From Bacteroidales bacterium (GTDB lineage: Bacteria > Bacteroidota > Bacteroidia > Bacteroidales > P3), in the NCBI GenBank assembly GCA_017522255.1, contig JAFWZP010000077.1:1-64000 (forward strand): 64,000 bases of DNA, given 5' to 3'. The position numbers and the translations under genes are program-made. The notes beneath the pieces are model-generated. The model had not been told where the DNA came from and did not search any database. It saw nothing but the letters and a program-made list of their open reading frames with translations. This document shows positions 8,309-17,784 of this stretch, in pieces (position 1 is the stretch's first letter; each line of letters begins with the position of its first letter).

Positions 8309-9706
8309 TTAATTATTTTTGTTTTTTATTACTTGAGCCATCATTGATGCTGAAGATACTAATGTGTTTCCAACATATACTTCGCCGTCCATTTCTACGA
8401 AAGTTCTACGCAAAGGAGCTGTAACTCTCAGTTTGATTACCAATGTATCGCCTGGCACAACCGGTCTCTTGAATTTTACATTGTCTATTTTTGCAAAGTA
8501 GGTGGAATAGTTCTCCGGATCGGGGACATCTTTTAATACAAGTATACCGCCTGTTTGAGCCATTGCTTCTACTTGAAGCACGCCGGGCATTACAGGTTGA
8601 TCGGGAAAATGGCCTTGAAAATAAGCCTCGTTACCGGTAACGTTTTTAATACCTACTATATAATCTTCGCCCACTTCTATTATTTTGTCTATCATTAAAA
8701 AAGGATAGCGGTGTGGCAAAAGTCCTTTTATTGCATTAATGTCGTATACGGGAGTTTGGTTTGGGTCGTATACGGGAACCTTTGGATTTGTACTCATATC
8801 TACGTGGTTTTTTATTAGTTTTGCAAATTCTACATTCGATTTATGTCCGGGACATGATGTGAAAAAATGTCCTTTTATTCTGTTGCCTACCAACGACAAA
8901 TCGCCTATAAAGTCTAATAATTTGTGTCGGGCAGGTTCGTTTTCAAAATGTTTTTGTACGTTGTTGAGGATTCCTTCTTTTACCTCCAACTTTGTGATGT
9001 CTTTGTTGAACAACAATGCCAATCTGTTCAAATCGTCTTCGCTAAGTTCTTTGTTTACGAAAATCAAAGCGTTGTCGACATCGCCACCTTTTATAAGGTT
9101 GGCTTTTTGAAGAAATTCTATTTCGTGAAGGAAAACAAATGTGCGGCATTTCGATAATTCTGTTTCGTAATCATCGGTTTCGGTATATTTGGCAGTTTGT
9201 TCGCCCAATACCTTGGTTTTGTAGTTTATATAGGTAGTAACTTGAAAATCGTCAGCAGGTACTCCTGTTATTTCTACGCCATTTTGAGCATCGGTGTATG
9301 TGATGCTTTCTTTTAGGGTAACGTACTTACGCTCTTTGTCGAGTTCCAAAACACCTACCTTTTTTATTTCTTCAATCCAATAGCGAGGACTGCCATCTAA
9401 GATGGGTATTTCTTCGCCATCGAGTTCTACAACCAAGTTGTCCACATTCATACCCACCAATGCCGATAGTAGGTGTTCTATTGTAGCAATGCGGAGTCCA
9501 TTTTTGCAAAGGGTAGTACCTCTCGATGTGTCGCCTACATACGAAACCAACGCCGGTATTTCGGGCGTTCCCTCAACATCGGTTCTGCGAAAAACAACCC
9601 CTGTGTCTACTGTAGAGGGGAGTAACTTCACGTTCACAATCTGTCCGGTGTGCAAGCCTTTTCCGCTTATTGATATATTGTTCTTTATTGTAGTTTGTTT
9701 CTCCAT
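8309..9706 (-). CDS. lpxC/fabZ: bifunctional LpxC deacetylase / FabZ dehydratase
   Basis: A fusion typical of Bacteroidota. Residues 1 to about 300 are LpxC, the zinc enzyme that deacetylates UDP-3-O-acyl-GlcNAc and commits the cell to lipid A. The metal ligands can be placed in TIEHLLSAL and RHKLLDFIGDL, and the catalytic His in CPGHKSN. The last 145 residues are FabZ, with LPHRYPFLMID (active His) and GHFPDQPVMPGVLQVEAMAQ (active Glu), which dehydrates 3-hydroxyacyl-ACP. I take the ATG at 9706 as start. A TTG four codons upstream overlaps the promoter box at 9716-9723 and cannot be used from that transcript. The leader would be only about six bases. Confidence 0.96.
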   Translation of the reverse strand: MEKQTTIKNNISISGKGLHTGQIVNVKLLPSTVDTGVVFRRTDVEGTPEIPALVSYVGDTSRGTTLCKNGLRIATIEHLLSALVGMNVDNLVVELDGEEIPILDGSPRYWIEEIKKVGVLELDKERKYVTLKESITYTDAQNGVEITGVPADDFQVTTYINYKTKVLGEQTAKYTETDDYETELSKCRTFVFLHEIEFLQKANLIKGGDVDNALIFVNKELSEDDLNRLALLFNKDITKLEVKEGILNNVQKHFENEPARHKLLDFIGDLSLVGNRIKGHFFTSCPGHKSNVEFAKLIKNHVDMSTNPKVPVYDPNQTPVYDINAIKGLLPHRYPFLMIDKIIEVGEDYIVGIKNVTGNEAYFQGHFPDQPVMPGVLQVEAMAQTGGILVLKDVPDPENYSTYFAKIDNVKFKRPVVPGDTLVIKLRVTAPLRRTFVEMDGEVYVGNTLVSSASMMAQVIKNKNN

Positions 9707-9715
9707 AACGATTTG

Positions 9716-9723
9716 CAAAGGTA
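9716..9723 (-). promoter_or_regulatory. Bacteroidota -7 box of lpxC/fabZ
   Basis: TACCTTTG on the minus strand (plus strand caaaggta). It ends nine bases before the lpxC ATG, predicting an almost leaderless mRNA. Confidence 0.65.
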
Positions 9724-9834
9724 CGAAAAATAATTAATATAAAGAAATTTTAAATTTACTCTGCTAGTAATTAGTGCTTTAAAAATATATATTCTTTATT
9801 ATTTACCTTCCATAACCTTGTATTATAATAAGTT

Positions 9835-11502
9835 TTAGTACTGTTTTTTGTTTGCCGGAACTAATTTATAATCTTGCATTTTGTATATATACGCTGCTTG
9901 GTTTTCGAAGCCATCGTTGGCATTAGAACGTTTGAACGACATCGGATATAGTATATTCGAGTTTAATGGAATATTAGGTGCTTTCCAAAATTCTGATCCG
10001 CGTTTGTGTAGTCCCAAAACAAAATGTATAATTACATCGTTGCCGATAAGTGCATAGTCGCCTATAGGCTCTGTTTTAAATTTTTCTTTAAATGTTTCGA
10101 TAAAATCTTTGTGCATAGGATTGGCATAATCCAAATATGTGTTGTTAAATAAATGGTAATCCAATCGTTGCAATTGATTGTAGTCTACGTCATTGTAAAT
10201 TTTGATGTAGTTTTGAGTGGTAAACAATGTAGGAGTTGTCTTTTTTAATGAAAACAATTTATTGAGTAATACATTGCTATAGGTTTTGTTTTTGCCAGGA
10301 GCTTCATCGTAGATGCTTACTACCACGTTGGCATTATCGTTTTTAAGCATCTGTAGCAATCTGTTGCTAGCTGACCAGCTAAACAATGTGTATGCAATTT
10401 CCTTTTGTTCCGATAGTTGTTTCTTAAACTCTTCGAACCATTGTTTTTCGAGTTGCGAATTGGAGTGTATCAAATATAAATGTGGATTTTTGAAGTTCTT
10501 CTTCACCACATTCAATATTGATTTTACAGAACCTTCTATCGATGGCATATATTTAATAACATACGGATTGTCTTTCAGTATTTCGTCGCGATCGGATATT
10601 GGATTGATGATAAAAACTTTGTTTTCTTTTGCTAAAGCGGCTGCTTTTTCAAACGAGTGTTGGAAAAGCATTGCTATAATGAAATCCGAGTTGGCAATGT
10701 CGTATTCTTCGAAAGCCTTGGTTACTTTGGCGGGGTCGTCGTCGGGAATGTCCACTACATTCAACACCACATTGTAGCCTTGTGATTCCAAATAATCCAA
10801 TCCCATTAATATACCTTCGTAAAATTGAATGAATGTAAACGACTTGTATGTTCTGCGTCGGCGTTGCTCAATGTCGAACTTAGAGGTGGATATTTCACCT
10901 ATATTGTCCAAAAACAAGGGCATCATCAAAGTAACGTGGATTTTGTTTTTATCAATCCTATCGCGTATCGAAAATTGGAAAGGAACTATTGATTCCGAGG
11001 TGTTTGAAGTCGTAACGCTTGTTCCTGTTCCCGTATTGTTTTTTGAAGAGCTGTTATCCTTTCCCGCTTCACTACCTTCTAATGGCATCTTTAAAATCAT
11101 TCCCACTTTTAGTTGTGAGCCTTTCAATTCAGGATTTAATCTCTCGATGTCATCGATGGATACTTTGTATGTTTTGGAAAGGTTATAAAGCGTTTGACCT
11201 TGCTTTACTTCTACATATCTGTAAGATTCGTTAGAAGGTGGTTCCGCTCCCGACACAGGAATCCAAATAGTGTCACCTATTTGGAGTTTGTTCATGTCCT
11301 TTTTGATGAAAGCATCATAGTACTTAACTCCGTATGCTCTCGAAACGGAAAAAACTGTTTGACCATGTTCCACAATATGAACATAATATTCTTTGCCGTT
11401 TAATTTTTGTTTTATCTTTGATTTGGTTATAGAACCTTGTGCCACAACCAAAAAGAACATCGACAACATTAGAAGAAAAGCACTATGTTTTTTCATCTTC
11501 AA
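9835..11502 (-). CDS. exported LysM protein with periplasmic-binding-protein-like domain
   Basis: 555 residues. A signal peptide (MKMKKHSAFLLMLSMFFLVVAQG) is followed by two LysM modules at about 40-85 (HIVEHGQTVFSVSRAYGV) and 95-142 (VEVKQGQTLYNLSKTYKV), which bind peptidoglycan. After a Ser/Thr/Gly linker, residues about 185-550 look like a type I periplasmic-binding fold (IHVTLMMPLFLDN, GDYALIGNDVIIHFVLG). The family is common in Bacteroidota and its function is unsettled; a cell-wall-bound sensor or scaffold is possible. It lies 29 bases after guaA on the same strand and probably depends on the guaA promoter. Confidence 0.85.
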   Translation of the reverse strand: MKMKKHSAFLLMLSMFFLVVAQGSITKSKIKQKLNGKEYYVHIVEHGQTVFSVSRAYGVKYYDAFIKKDMNKLQIGDTIWIPVSGAEPPSNESYRYVEVKQGQTLYNLSKTYKVSIDDIERLNPELKGSQLKVGMILKMPLEGSEAGKDNSSSKNNTGTGTSVTTSNTSESIVPFQFSIRDRIDKNKIHVTLMMPLFLDNIGEISTSKFDIEQRRRRTYKSFTFIQFYEGILMGLDYLESQGYNVVLNVVDIPDDDPAKVTKAFEEYDIANSDFIIAMLFQHSFEKAAALAKENKVFIINPISDRDEILKDNPYVIKYMPSIEGSVKSILNVVKKNFKNPHLYLIHSNSQLEKQWFEEFKKQLSEQKEIAYTLFSWSASNRLLQMLKNDNANVVVSIYDEAPGKNKTYSNVLLNKLFSLKKTTPTLFTTQNYIKIYNDVDYNQLQRLDYHLFNNTYLDYANPMHKDFIETFKEKFKTEPIGDYALIGNDVIIHFVLGLHKRGSEFWKAPNIPLNSNILYPMSFKRSNANDGFENQAAYIYKMQDYKLVPANKKQY

Positions 11503-11531
11503 TATATTTTTTATTGATTAAAAAATTTTTT

Positions 11532-13058
11532 TTATTCCCATTCGATAGTTGCAGGAGGTTTAGAACTGATGTCGTACACCACTCTGTTTACACCTCTTAC
11601 TTTGTTGATAATGTCGTTTGACACCTTGGCCAAAAAGTCGTAGGGCAAATGCGACCAATCGGCAGTCATACCATCGATGGATTCTACGGCACGTATGGCC
11701 ACAACACTTTCGTATGTGCGTTCATCACCCATAACGCCCACAGATTGTATAGGAAGCAATATTGCTCCGGCTTGCCATACTTTATTGTATAAACCAAATT
11801 CACGTAATTCATTGATAAATATAGCGTCAACTTCTTGTAAGATGGCTACTTTTTCAGGTGTGATATCGCCTAAGATACGTATTGCCAAACCAGGACCGGG
11901 GAAGGGGTGACGACCTAACAAGTCTTGTTTCAAACCTATTTGTTCGCCCACTTTTCTAACTTCGTCTTTAAACAAAGTGCGAAGTGGTTCCACTATTTTC
12001 AGTTTCATATATTCAGGCAAACCACCAACGTTGTGGTGCGATTTTATTGTTACCGATGGACCTTTTACCGATGCAGATTCAATCACGTCGGGATATATAG
12101 TACCTTGTGCCAACCATTTAACATCGGTTATCTTTTTGGCTTCTTCGTCGAAAACATCAATAAAAGTTTTGCCTATTATTTTGCGTTTTTGTTCGGGATC
12201 GGTAACTCCTTTTAATGCACTGTAAAATAAGTCTTTTGCATTAACGCCTTTTACATTCAATCCCATATCTTTGTAGGATTCCAGCACTCCTTCAAATTCG
12301 TTTTTGCGTAGCAAACCATTGTCTACAAATATACAATGTAGGTTGGTGCCTATGGCTTTGTGTAGCAACACTGCCGCCACCGACGAATCAACTCCGCCCG
12401 AAAGACCTAGTACCACTTTGTCGTCGTGTAGTTGTTCGCGTAGTTGTTCTACCATATCATCAACAAAAGTTTGAGAAGTCCATGATTGATTGCAACCACA
12501 AATGCCTACTGCAAAGTTCTTAAGCATTGTCAAACCATCTAATGAGTGTGTGGTTTCGGGGTGAAATTGAATAGCGTATGTTTCTTCGCCTTCGATTTTG
12601 TAACCGGCATATTTCACATCCTTTGTACTACAAATAACTTTGTAGTTTTCGGGAACGTTCAATATGGTGTCGCCGTGAGACATCCATACTTGGCTTTTCA
12701 TTGGAACGCCCTTCATTAGCGGACATTCATTGTCTACAAAATGTAAGTGTGCACGACCATATTCGCGACTTAATGATGGCGACACTTGACCACCGCCAAA
12801 TTTCACCAAATATTGAGCTCCATAACATATTGCCAATAGAGGTAATTTGCCTTTAATGTTAGACAAATCGGGGATAGGTGCTTCGGAATCGTTACACGAG
12901 TAGGGGCTACCTGATAGTATTACACCTTTAATGTCGGGTGTTATTTCCGGAATTTTATTGTAAGCATAAATCTCACAATAAATATTGAGTTCTCTAATCT
13001 TACGTGCTATTAGCTGAGTGTATTGAGAACCAAAGTCTAAGATCAATATTTTTTGCAT
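11532..13058 (-). CDS. guaA: GMP synthase (glutamine-hydrolysing)
   Basis: 508 residues. It converts XMP to GMP using ATP and glutamine. The N-terminal glutaminase domain has Cys78 in [11 protein letters not shown] and the partner motif FHPETTHS. The ATP-pyrophosphatase domain starts at [12 protein letters not shown] (about residue 215), and the dimerisation domain carries [14 protein letters not shown]. The protein ends PPATIEWE, as expected for the family. A TAATTTTG box lies 24 bases upstream. No purine riboswitch is apparent, because the leader is only about 20 bases. Confidence 0.97.
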   Translation of the reverse strand: MQKILILDFGSQYTQLIARKIRELNIYCEIYAYNKIPEITPDIKGVILSGSPYSCNDSEAPIPDLSNIKGKLPLLAICYGAQYLVKFGGGQVSPSLSREYGRAHLHFVDNECPLMKGVPMKSQVWMSHGDTILNVPENYKVICSTKDVKYAGYKIEGEETYAIQFHPETTHSLDGLTMLKNFAVGICGCNQSWTSQTFVDDMVEQLREQLHDDKVVLGLSGGVDSSVAAVLLHKAIGTNLHCIFVDNGLLRKNEFEGVLESYKDMGLNVKGVNAKDLFYSALKGVTDPEQKRKIIGKTFIDVFDEEAKKITDVKWLAQGTIYPDVIESASVKGPSVTIKSHHNVGGLPEYMKLKIVEPLRTLFKDEVRKVGEQIGLKQDLLGRHPFPGPGLAIRILGDITPEKVAILQEVDAIFINELREFGLYNKVWQAGAILLPIQSVGVMGDERTYESVVAIRAVESIDGMTADWSHLPYDFLAKVSNDIINKVRGVNRVVYDISSKPPATIEWE

Positions 13059-13081
13059 AATAGTTCTTGTTGAATAAAGTT

Positions 13082-13089
13082 CAAAATTA
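13082..13089 (-). promoter_or_regulatory. Bacteroidota -7 box of guaA
   Basis: TAATTTTG on the minus strand, 24 bases before the guaA ATG. Confidence 0.6.
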
Positions 13090-13309
13090 CATCTTTTTTT
13101 GCACTTATGAGAACATTAATAAATGTTTTGTCTGTTAATATCTTTTTAAAACTATATAATCTTATAAATGTCAGTAGGTTGTATGTTGATAAATTATTTT
13201 TTTTGATTAAAAAACAAAATGCTGAGTTATTTTTGTTTCCAAAGTGCTTTTTTGTTGCACCATTATCCTATCGTGAGAGAGTTTTTTTCGAGCTTGCAAA
13301 AAAGCATTG

Positions 13310-13500
13310 ACGAGGCTGTTGAATTTCCCTCCCGATGTGCTACGAACAAGGTCGCGATGTTGCACGAACAACTACGTGAGGAAAATTCAACAACTACGCG
13401 AGGAAAATTCAGGCAATTTCTAAAAGATCCTTTGCATGCAAAAATTTCAAGGAACGTTCTTATGTCATTCCGAAACGTGGAATTTTTCAAAGTGTCAAAA
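13310..13500. repeat. intergenic repeats: ctacgtgagg-type units and a worn MITE-like element
   Basis: The gene-free stretch 13090-13660 contains two copies of an acgtgaggaaaattcaac-like unit (about 13370-13410). The same unit type appears at 32640-32730. Next, 13410-13500 is bounded by aggcaatttctaaaag and cgtggaatttttcaaag, worn versions of the ends of the element at 63615-63886. It looks like an internally deleted, decayed copy. No gene is supported here. Confidence 0.5.
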
Positions 13501-13666
13501 ACTATCAACCGAATGAGGATTTTTTTTGTTTTTGCATACTAACTTTCAAATAATGTCGTTCTTTAATACGTTTTTGGAATGGCATTTTTATTCGTTTACT
13601 ATCAGGTATTTGAATAGATGTTGAAAATAAAAGAATTATAAATGCAAATTATTCAAATAAAAAACG

Positions 13667-13674
13667 TATCTTTG
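13667..13674 (+). promoter_or_regulatory. Bacteroidota -7 box of bamD
   Basis: TATCTTTG ends only six bases before the bamD ATG at 13681, predicting a leader of two to four bases. Confidence 0.65.
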
Positions 13675-13680
13675 CAAATT

Positions 13681-14484
13681 ATGAGAGCAATAAAAGTTTT
13701 TGTTACTATAGGAGTGATAATTAGTGTTTTATGTGGCTGTAACAGCCATGAAAAACTACTAAAAAGCAACGATTTTGATAAAAAATACGCTGCTGCGATG
13801 AAATATTACGAAGATGCCAACTACTCTAAGGCTATACAATTGTTCGAAAATTTGTCGATATATTATCGTGGTCGCGACAATGCCGAAAATGTGGCTTGGT
13901 ATCATGCCGAATCTAATTTTAAGATAAAAGATTACTATACTGCCGGATATTTGTTCGACAAATTTGTGCGTCAGTTTCCGTATAGCGAACGAGCAGGCGA
14001 GGCATTGTTTATGTCGGCTTTTTGTAAATATAAAGAGTCGCCCGAATACTCGTTGGATCAAACCCAAACCAAAGAAGCCATTGTGGCATTCGAAGAATAT
14101 GTGGAGCGTTATCCTACAAGTAATCACATACCCGAAATAAACGGATATTTAGACGAAATGCGTTCGAAACTGATGAAAAAAGACTACGAAATAGCATACG
14201 GCTATTATAAAACAAGTGCTTATAATGCTGCATACGTATCGTTTAACGATTTTATAAATCAATATCCCGATTCGGAAAATAAAGAAGATGCAATGTATTA
14301 TATAATCAAATCGGGTTACGAATATGCTATCAATAGCACTGACTCAAAGATTGTTGAACGTTTGCAGAAAGTGATAAACGACTTCGAAAAGTTTGCTACA
14401 TTGTTTAGCAACTCAAAATATATGTCTTCCTCGCAAAGCATATATAATAAGTGTCGCGAAGAATTAAGTAAAAGAACAAAATGA
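13681..14484 (+). CDS. bamD: outer-membrane assembly lipoprotein BamD
   Basis: About 267 residues. BamD is a lipoprotein of the BAM complex that folds beta-barrel proteins into the outer membrane. The signal peptide ends in a lipobox (VLCGCNS), and TPR-like helices follow (YYEDANYSKAIQLFENL, YTAGYLFDKFVRQFPYSERAGEALFMSAFCKY, FEEYVERYPTSNHIPE, SFNDFINQYPDSENKEDAMYYI). I chose ATG 13681 because an in-frame ATG at 13642 lies upstream of the promoter box. rpoZ follows 21 bases later, the usual Bacteroidota order. Confidence 0.93.
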   Translation: MRAIKVFVTIGVIISVLCGCNSHEKLLKSNDFDKKYAAAMKYYEDANYSKAIQLFENLSIYYRGRDNAENVAWYHAESNFKIKDYYTAGYLFDKFVRQFPYSERAGEALFMSAFCKYKESPEYSLDQTQTKEAIVAFEEYVERYPTSNHIPEINGYLDEMRSKLMKKDYEIAYGYYKTSAYNAAYVSFNDFINQYPDSENKEDAMYYIIKSGYEYAINSTDSKIVERLQKVINDFEKFATLFSNSKYMSSSQSIYNKCREELSKRTK

Positions 14485-14505
14485 AATAAAAAATAAATAT
14501 AAACT

Positions 14506-14901
14506 ATGGACGTAAAAAAATTTAGGACCACAACTAGTATTGTTACTCGTAATATTGCAAATTTTGATGAACAAACCGGCAATATTTATGAAACCATTGC
14601 CATGTTATCAAAGCGTTCTAATCAAATTTCTACCGATTTGAAGAAAGAATTGCATAGAAAGATAGAAGAGTTTGCATCTTCGTCGGATTCGATGGAAGAG
14701 ATTTTCGAAAATCGTGAGCAAATAGAGATAGTAAAATATTACGAACAACTTCCTAAGCCTGTTCTTATAGCAATACAAGAATATTTAAACAAAGAACTTT
14801 ATTATCGTAATCCTGAAAAGGAAAAGATGATGGCTCAACGTGCTGCTGCTAATGCCGAAGACCAAAATGCAGAAGTAGAAAAGACTGATACCGCAGAATA
14901 A
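14506..14901 (+). CDS. rpoZ: RNA polymerase omega subunit, Bacteroidota type
   Basis: 131 residues. Omega helps assemble and stabilise RNA polymerase by clamping the beta' subunit. The sequence matches the Bacteroidota version: TTTSIVTRNIANFDEQTGNI, ETIAMLSKRSNQIS, then EEIFENREQIEIVKYYEQLP, with an Ala/Glu-rich tail. The usual short RpoZ motifs are diverged, so it is easily missed. It lies between bamD and coaBC, as in many relatives, and is followed by a hairpin. Confidence 0.85.
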   Translation: MDVKKFRTTTSIVTRNIANFDEQTGNIYETIAMLSKRSNQISTDLKKELHRKIEEFASSSDSMEEIFENREQIEIVKYYEQLPKPVLIAIQEYLNKELYYRNPEKEKMMAQRAAANAEDQNAEVEKTDTAE

Positions 14902-14945
14902 CGAATATCAGGTATTTGGAAATAAATAAATAATAAAAATATGCG

Positions 14946-14978
14946 AGCACCTTGCTGAAAAATAGCGAGGTGCTTTGT
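14946..14978 (+). terminator. hairpin between rpoZ and coaBC
   Basis: agcaccttgct pairs with agcgaggtgct (one G:U) around seven bases, followed by ttgtta. It is a weak terminator or attenuator, so coaBC may be partly read from the bamD promoter. Confidence 0.6.
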
Positions 14979-14996
14979 TAGCTTATACATATTAAT

Positions 14997-15953
14997 ATGT
15001 TGACCGGAAAAAAAGTAATAGTAGGAATAACAGGAGGTATAGCTGCATACAAAACACCTCTATTGATACGTCTTTTGATTAAGAATGGGGCAGAGGTTAA
15101 GGTGGCTGCAACAAAGAGTGCACTGCAGTTTGTTACTCCAACAACATTGGAAACACTTTCGAAAAATAAAATTTATACAGACCTTTTCGCCGAAGCAAAT
15201 GAGTACAATACCGAGCATGTGGCACTTAAGGATTGGGCCGATTTTATGATAGTGGCACCTGCTACTGCCAATTGCATAGGCAAGTTGGCTTCGGCTATAG
15301 CCGATGATGCGTTGTCTACTTTGCTTTTGGCATTCAATAAACCTCTTTTTATTTGCCCTGCAATGAATACCAATATGTTGGAACATTTTTCGGTAGAGCG
15401 TAATATTCAATGGCTCAAAGATAATGGAGTTCGTTTTATAGAGCCCTCTGTTGGCGAATTGGCATGTGGGGTAGAAGGTAGGGGACGTATGGAAGAACCC
15501 GAAAATATTTTGGACAAAGTGCTTTCATCTTTGTCGCAAAGTGCCACATTTGTAGGTAAAAAAGTATTGATAACAGCAGGACCTACCTACGAAAAGATAG
15601 ATGCAGTGCGTTTTATAGGTAATTTTTCGACAGGAAAGATGGGTTATGCTTTGTCAATGGAATTTGCCAATCAGGGTGCAGATGTGATACTTGTGTCAGG
15701 TCCAACTCATCTCGAAATAAGACACCCAAAGGTGAAGAAAATAAGCGTTATGTCGGCAAGAGAGATGTACGAGGTTGCCAACGAATGCTTCACTGTTTCG
15801 AATGTGGCTATACTATCGGCTGCAGTGGCTGATTTTAGACCTGAAACGGCTGCTGAACAAAAAATTAAAAAGACAAGCAACTCTCAAACTATGGATTTGC
15901 ATTTGGTGCAAAATCCTGATATATTGGCATCGTTAGGAAGTAAAAAGAAGTAA
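14997..15953 (+). CDS. coaBC: CoaBC phosphopantothenoylcysteine synthase/decarboxylase, cut short by an in-frame stop
   Basis: CoaBC makes 4'-phosphopantetheine for CoA: CoaB joins Cys to phosphopantothenate using CTP and CoaC decarboxylates the product. Residues 1 to about 180 are the CoaC flavoprotein (GITGGIAAYKTPLLIRLL, PAMNTNMLEH, ELACGVEGRGRM). CoaB starts near KKVLITAGPTYEKID and keeps VRFIGNFSTGKMGY and AAVADFRP. Translation stops after GSKKK at codon 319 (TAA, 15951-15953). The same frame continues as NQILVGFALETNDE to 16199, and reading through would give about 400 residues, the normal length. Because the frame is unchanged, this is a substitution rather than an indel. The truncated protein lacks the last third of CoaB. 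Confidence 0.93.
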   Translation: MLTGKKVIVGITGGIAAYKTPLLIRLLIKNGAEVKVAATKSALQFVTPTTLETLSKNKIYTDLFAEANEYNTEHVALKDWADFMIVAPATANCIGKLASAIADDALSTLLLAFNKPLFICPAMNTNMLEHFSVERNIQWLKDNGVRFIEPSVGELACGVEGRGRMEEPENILDKVLSSLSQSATFVGKKVLITAGPTYEKIDAVRFIGNFSTGKMGYALSMEFANQGADVILVSGPTHLEIRHPKVKKISVMSAREMYEVANECFTVSNVAILSAAVADFRPETAAEQKIKKTSNSQTMDLHLVQNPDILASLGSKKK

Positions 15954-16199
15954 AACCAAATATTAGTGGGATTTGCATTAGAAACCAACGATGAGTTGGC
16001 TAACGCAAAGAAAAAATTGGAGAAAAAGAATTTAGACTTTATTGTTCTTAATTCGTTGCAAGATGCAGGTGCCGGATTTGGATATGATACCAACAAGGTA
16101 ACTTTCGTATTCAGAGATGGAAAGGTTGAGCAAGAGCCTCTAAAATCGAAGAAAGAGGTGGCAGCTGATATTGCCAAAAGAGTGAAAGGTATATTATAG
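15954..16199 (+). pseudogene. coaBC: severed 3' end of coaBC
   Basis: In frame with the CDS above, directly after its TAA. It encodes NQILVGFALETNDELANA, IVLNSLQDAGAGFGYDTNKV and EVAADIAKRVKGIL, the conserved C-terminal third of CoaB including the GFALET block of the nucleotide-binding site. A GTG at 15966 could start a separate 77-residue chain. Options are a real nonsense mutation with a second coaBC elsewhere, stop readthrough, two complementing chains, or a sequencing error. An intact chain is expected because CoA synthesis is essential. Confidence 0.85.
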
Positions 16200-16224
16200 C
16201 AATTTAGAAATAGCATATAAGAAT

Positions 16225-16258
16225 AAAGCCTCTCATAATTATATGGGAGGCTTTGTTT
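16225..16258 (+). terminator. terminator after coaBC
   Basis: aaagcctctcat pairs with atgggaggcttt (one G:U) around six bases, followed by gtttta. Confidence 0.75.
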
Positions 16259-16266
16259 TATGCTTT

Positions 16267-16296
16267 AGGCAACTTCTAAAAATTCCACGTTCGAAC
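16267..16296. repeat. single MITE-type end between coaBC and murF
   Basis: aggcaacttctaaaaattcc followed by acgttcgaac matches the terminal inverted repeat of the element at 63615-63886. It ends four bases before the murF stop codon. No opposite end is nearby, so this is a solo end or remnant. Confidence 0.65.
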
Positions 16297-16300
16297 TGAT

Positions 16301-17620
16301 TTAGAATATTTCTTCTAAGGAATCTATTTTCATGCTATTGGAACCTTTAAGCAGTATTGTCGAGTTTGTTATATTATAATTTGTAAGAAAGTTTTTTGCC
16401 TCTATGGTGGTTGCAAACCACTTAAAGTTGTCGTTTTGCATATCTTGAGCAAATGCAAACTCGTGGCCTATAAGTATTATTTTGTCAAAAGAATATTTGT
16501 TTATTATGTCTACCACGTTTCGATGTTCGTAATCAGAATCTGCCCCCAATTCTTTCATAGCTCCTAATATAACCACTTTATTGTTGGATATTTTCATCTC
16601 GCCAAAGTTTTCTATAGCCACTTTCATACTCGAAGGATTGGCATTATAGCAGTCGAGTATTAACGAGTTATGTTCGGTTTCTTTTATTTGCGAACGTTTG
16701 TTGGTGGGAGTATATTCTTCCAAAGCTGTTTTTATGTCAAATAAGTCTACATTGAAGTATTTTCCCACTGCCACTGCTGCCATTGCATTTTCGAAGTTGT
16801 AGCTACCCAATATTTTAGTGTCTACCGAATATACAACATCACCGTTTTCGAAATAGAATTTTAGGCAGGGGTTTGAATTGCGATAGGCCCCTTTGCAATC
16901 AGCGGTTTCGGCATTGCCATATATTACGCGATTTATCCCTTCCGATTTATTCATCAGTATCTCGTTGGCTGAATTTACAAATATCATTCCGTTTTTGGCT
17001 TTTAGATGTCTATACAATTCTGTTTTTGTGTTTATAACTCCTTCAAACGAGCCAAATCCTTCCAAATGGGCTTTGCCTACATTGGTTATAAGTCCAAAGT
17101 TTGGTTGTGCTATTTGGCACAAAAAGTCAATCTCACCGGGGTGGTTTGCTCCCATTTCCACTATGGCTATTTGGGTATCGTCGGTTATAGACAATAGTGT
17201 GAGAGGTACGCCTATATGGTTGTTCAGATTGCCAATGGTGGCGTATGTGCAATATTTTTTCGATAATACACATTTTACCAATTCTTTGGTGGTGGTTTTT
17301 CCATTGGTACCGGTAATAGCTATTATGGGTATTTGCAATTGAGAGCGATGATATGCTGCCAAATTTTGCAAGGTGGATAATACATCGTCTACCAATATGC
17401 ATCGCTCATTTATCTTATAAGATGGATTATCTATTATACAATAAGCTGCACCTTTGGATAAAGAATCTTTTGCAAACACGTTACCGTCAAAATTGTCGCC
17501 TTTAAGTGCAAAAAATAAATCGCCTACCTCTATTTTTCTACTATCGGTTGTGATGTTTTTATGTTCTTTAAATATATTATATAGCTCTTTGATGTTAATA
17601 GAATTATTTGTTTTATCCAT
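16301..17620 (-). CDS. murF: UDP-MurNAc-pentapeptide synthetase MurF
   Basis: About 439 residues from the chosen ATG at 17620. MurF adds D-Ala-D-Ala to UDP-MurNAc-tripeptide, the last cytosolic step of peptidoglycan precursor synthesis. Seen are the N-terminal substrate domain (TTDSRKIEVGDLFFALKG), the ATP loop IPIIAITGTNGKTTTKELVK, EMGANHPGEIDFLC and ITNVGKAHLEGFGS, and the C-terminal ligase domain (DCYNANPSSMKVAIENF). The open frame extends to 17701, but that is upstream of the promoter box at 17679-17686. An ATG at 17668 would give a near-leaderless start and 16 extra residues. Confidence 0.94.
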   Translation of the reverse strand: MDKTNNSINIKELYNIFKEHKNITTDSRKIEVGDLFFALKGDNFDGNVFAKDSLSKGAAYCIIDNPSYKINERCILVDDVLSTLQNLAAYHRSQLQIPIIAITGTNGKTTTKELVKCVLSKKYCTYATIGNLNNHIGVPLTLLSITDDTQIAIVEMGANHPGEIDFLCQIAQPNFGLITNVGKAHLEGFGSFEGVINTKTELYRHLKAKNGMIFVNSANEILMNKSEGINRVIYGNAETADCKGAYRNSNPCLKFYFENGDVVYSVDTKILGSYNFENAMAAVAVGKYFNVDLFDIKTALEEYTPTNKRSQIKETEHNSLILDCYNANPSSMKVAIENFGEMKISNNKVVILGAMKELGADSDYEHRNVVDIINKYSFDKIILIGHEFAFAQDMQNDNFKWFATTIEAKNFLTNYNITNSTILLKGSNSMKIDSLEEIF

Positions 17621-17678
17621 CTTGTAATCAGTTATATTGGTTAATAATATCTTGCGTTTATATAGCATAAATAATGTA

Positions 17679-17686
17679 CAAAGGTA
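17679..17686 (-). promoter_or_regulatory. Bacteroidota -7 box of murF
   Basis: TACCTTTG on the minus strand, 59 bases before the chosen ATG at 17620 and 11 before the alternative at 17668. Confidence 0.6.
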
Positions 17687-17784
17687 ATCTTTTTTTATCA
17701 AATTACAAAGCGTTCTATGTTGGTGCGAGAATAATTTTTTGTCAAAATATCGTACAAAAAGTTCTATTATTCAAAAAAACAATG

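Noticed and set aside
13107-13542. Two ORFs (67 and 107 codons) between guaA and bamD
   Set aside because: They cross dispersed repeats and a worn MITE-like element, and the translation looks like non-coding DNA.
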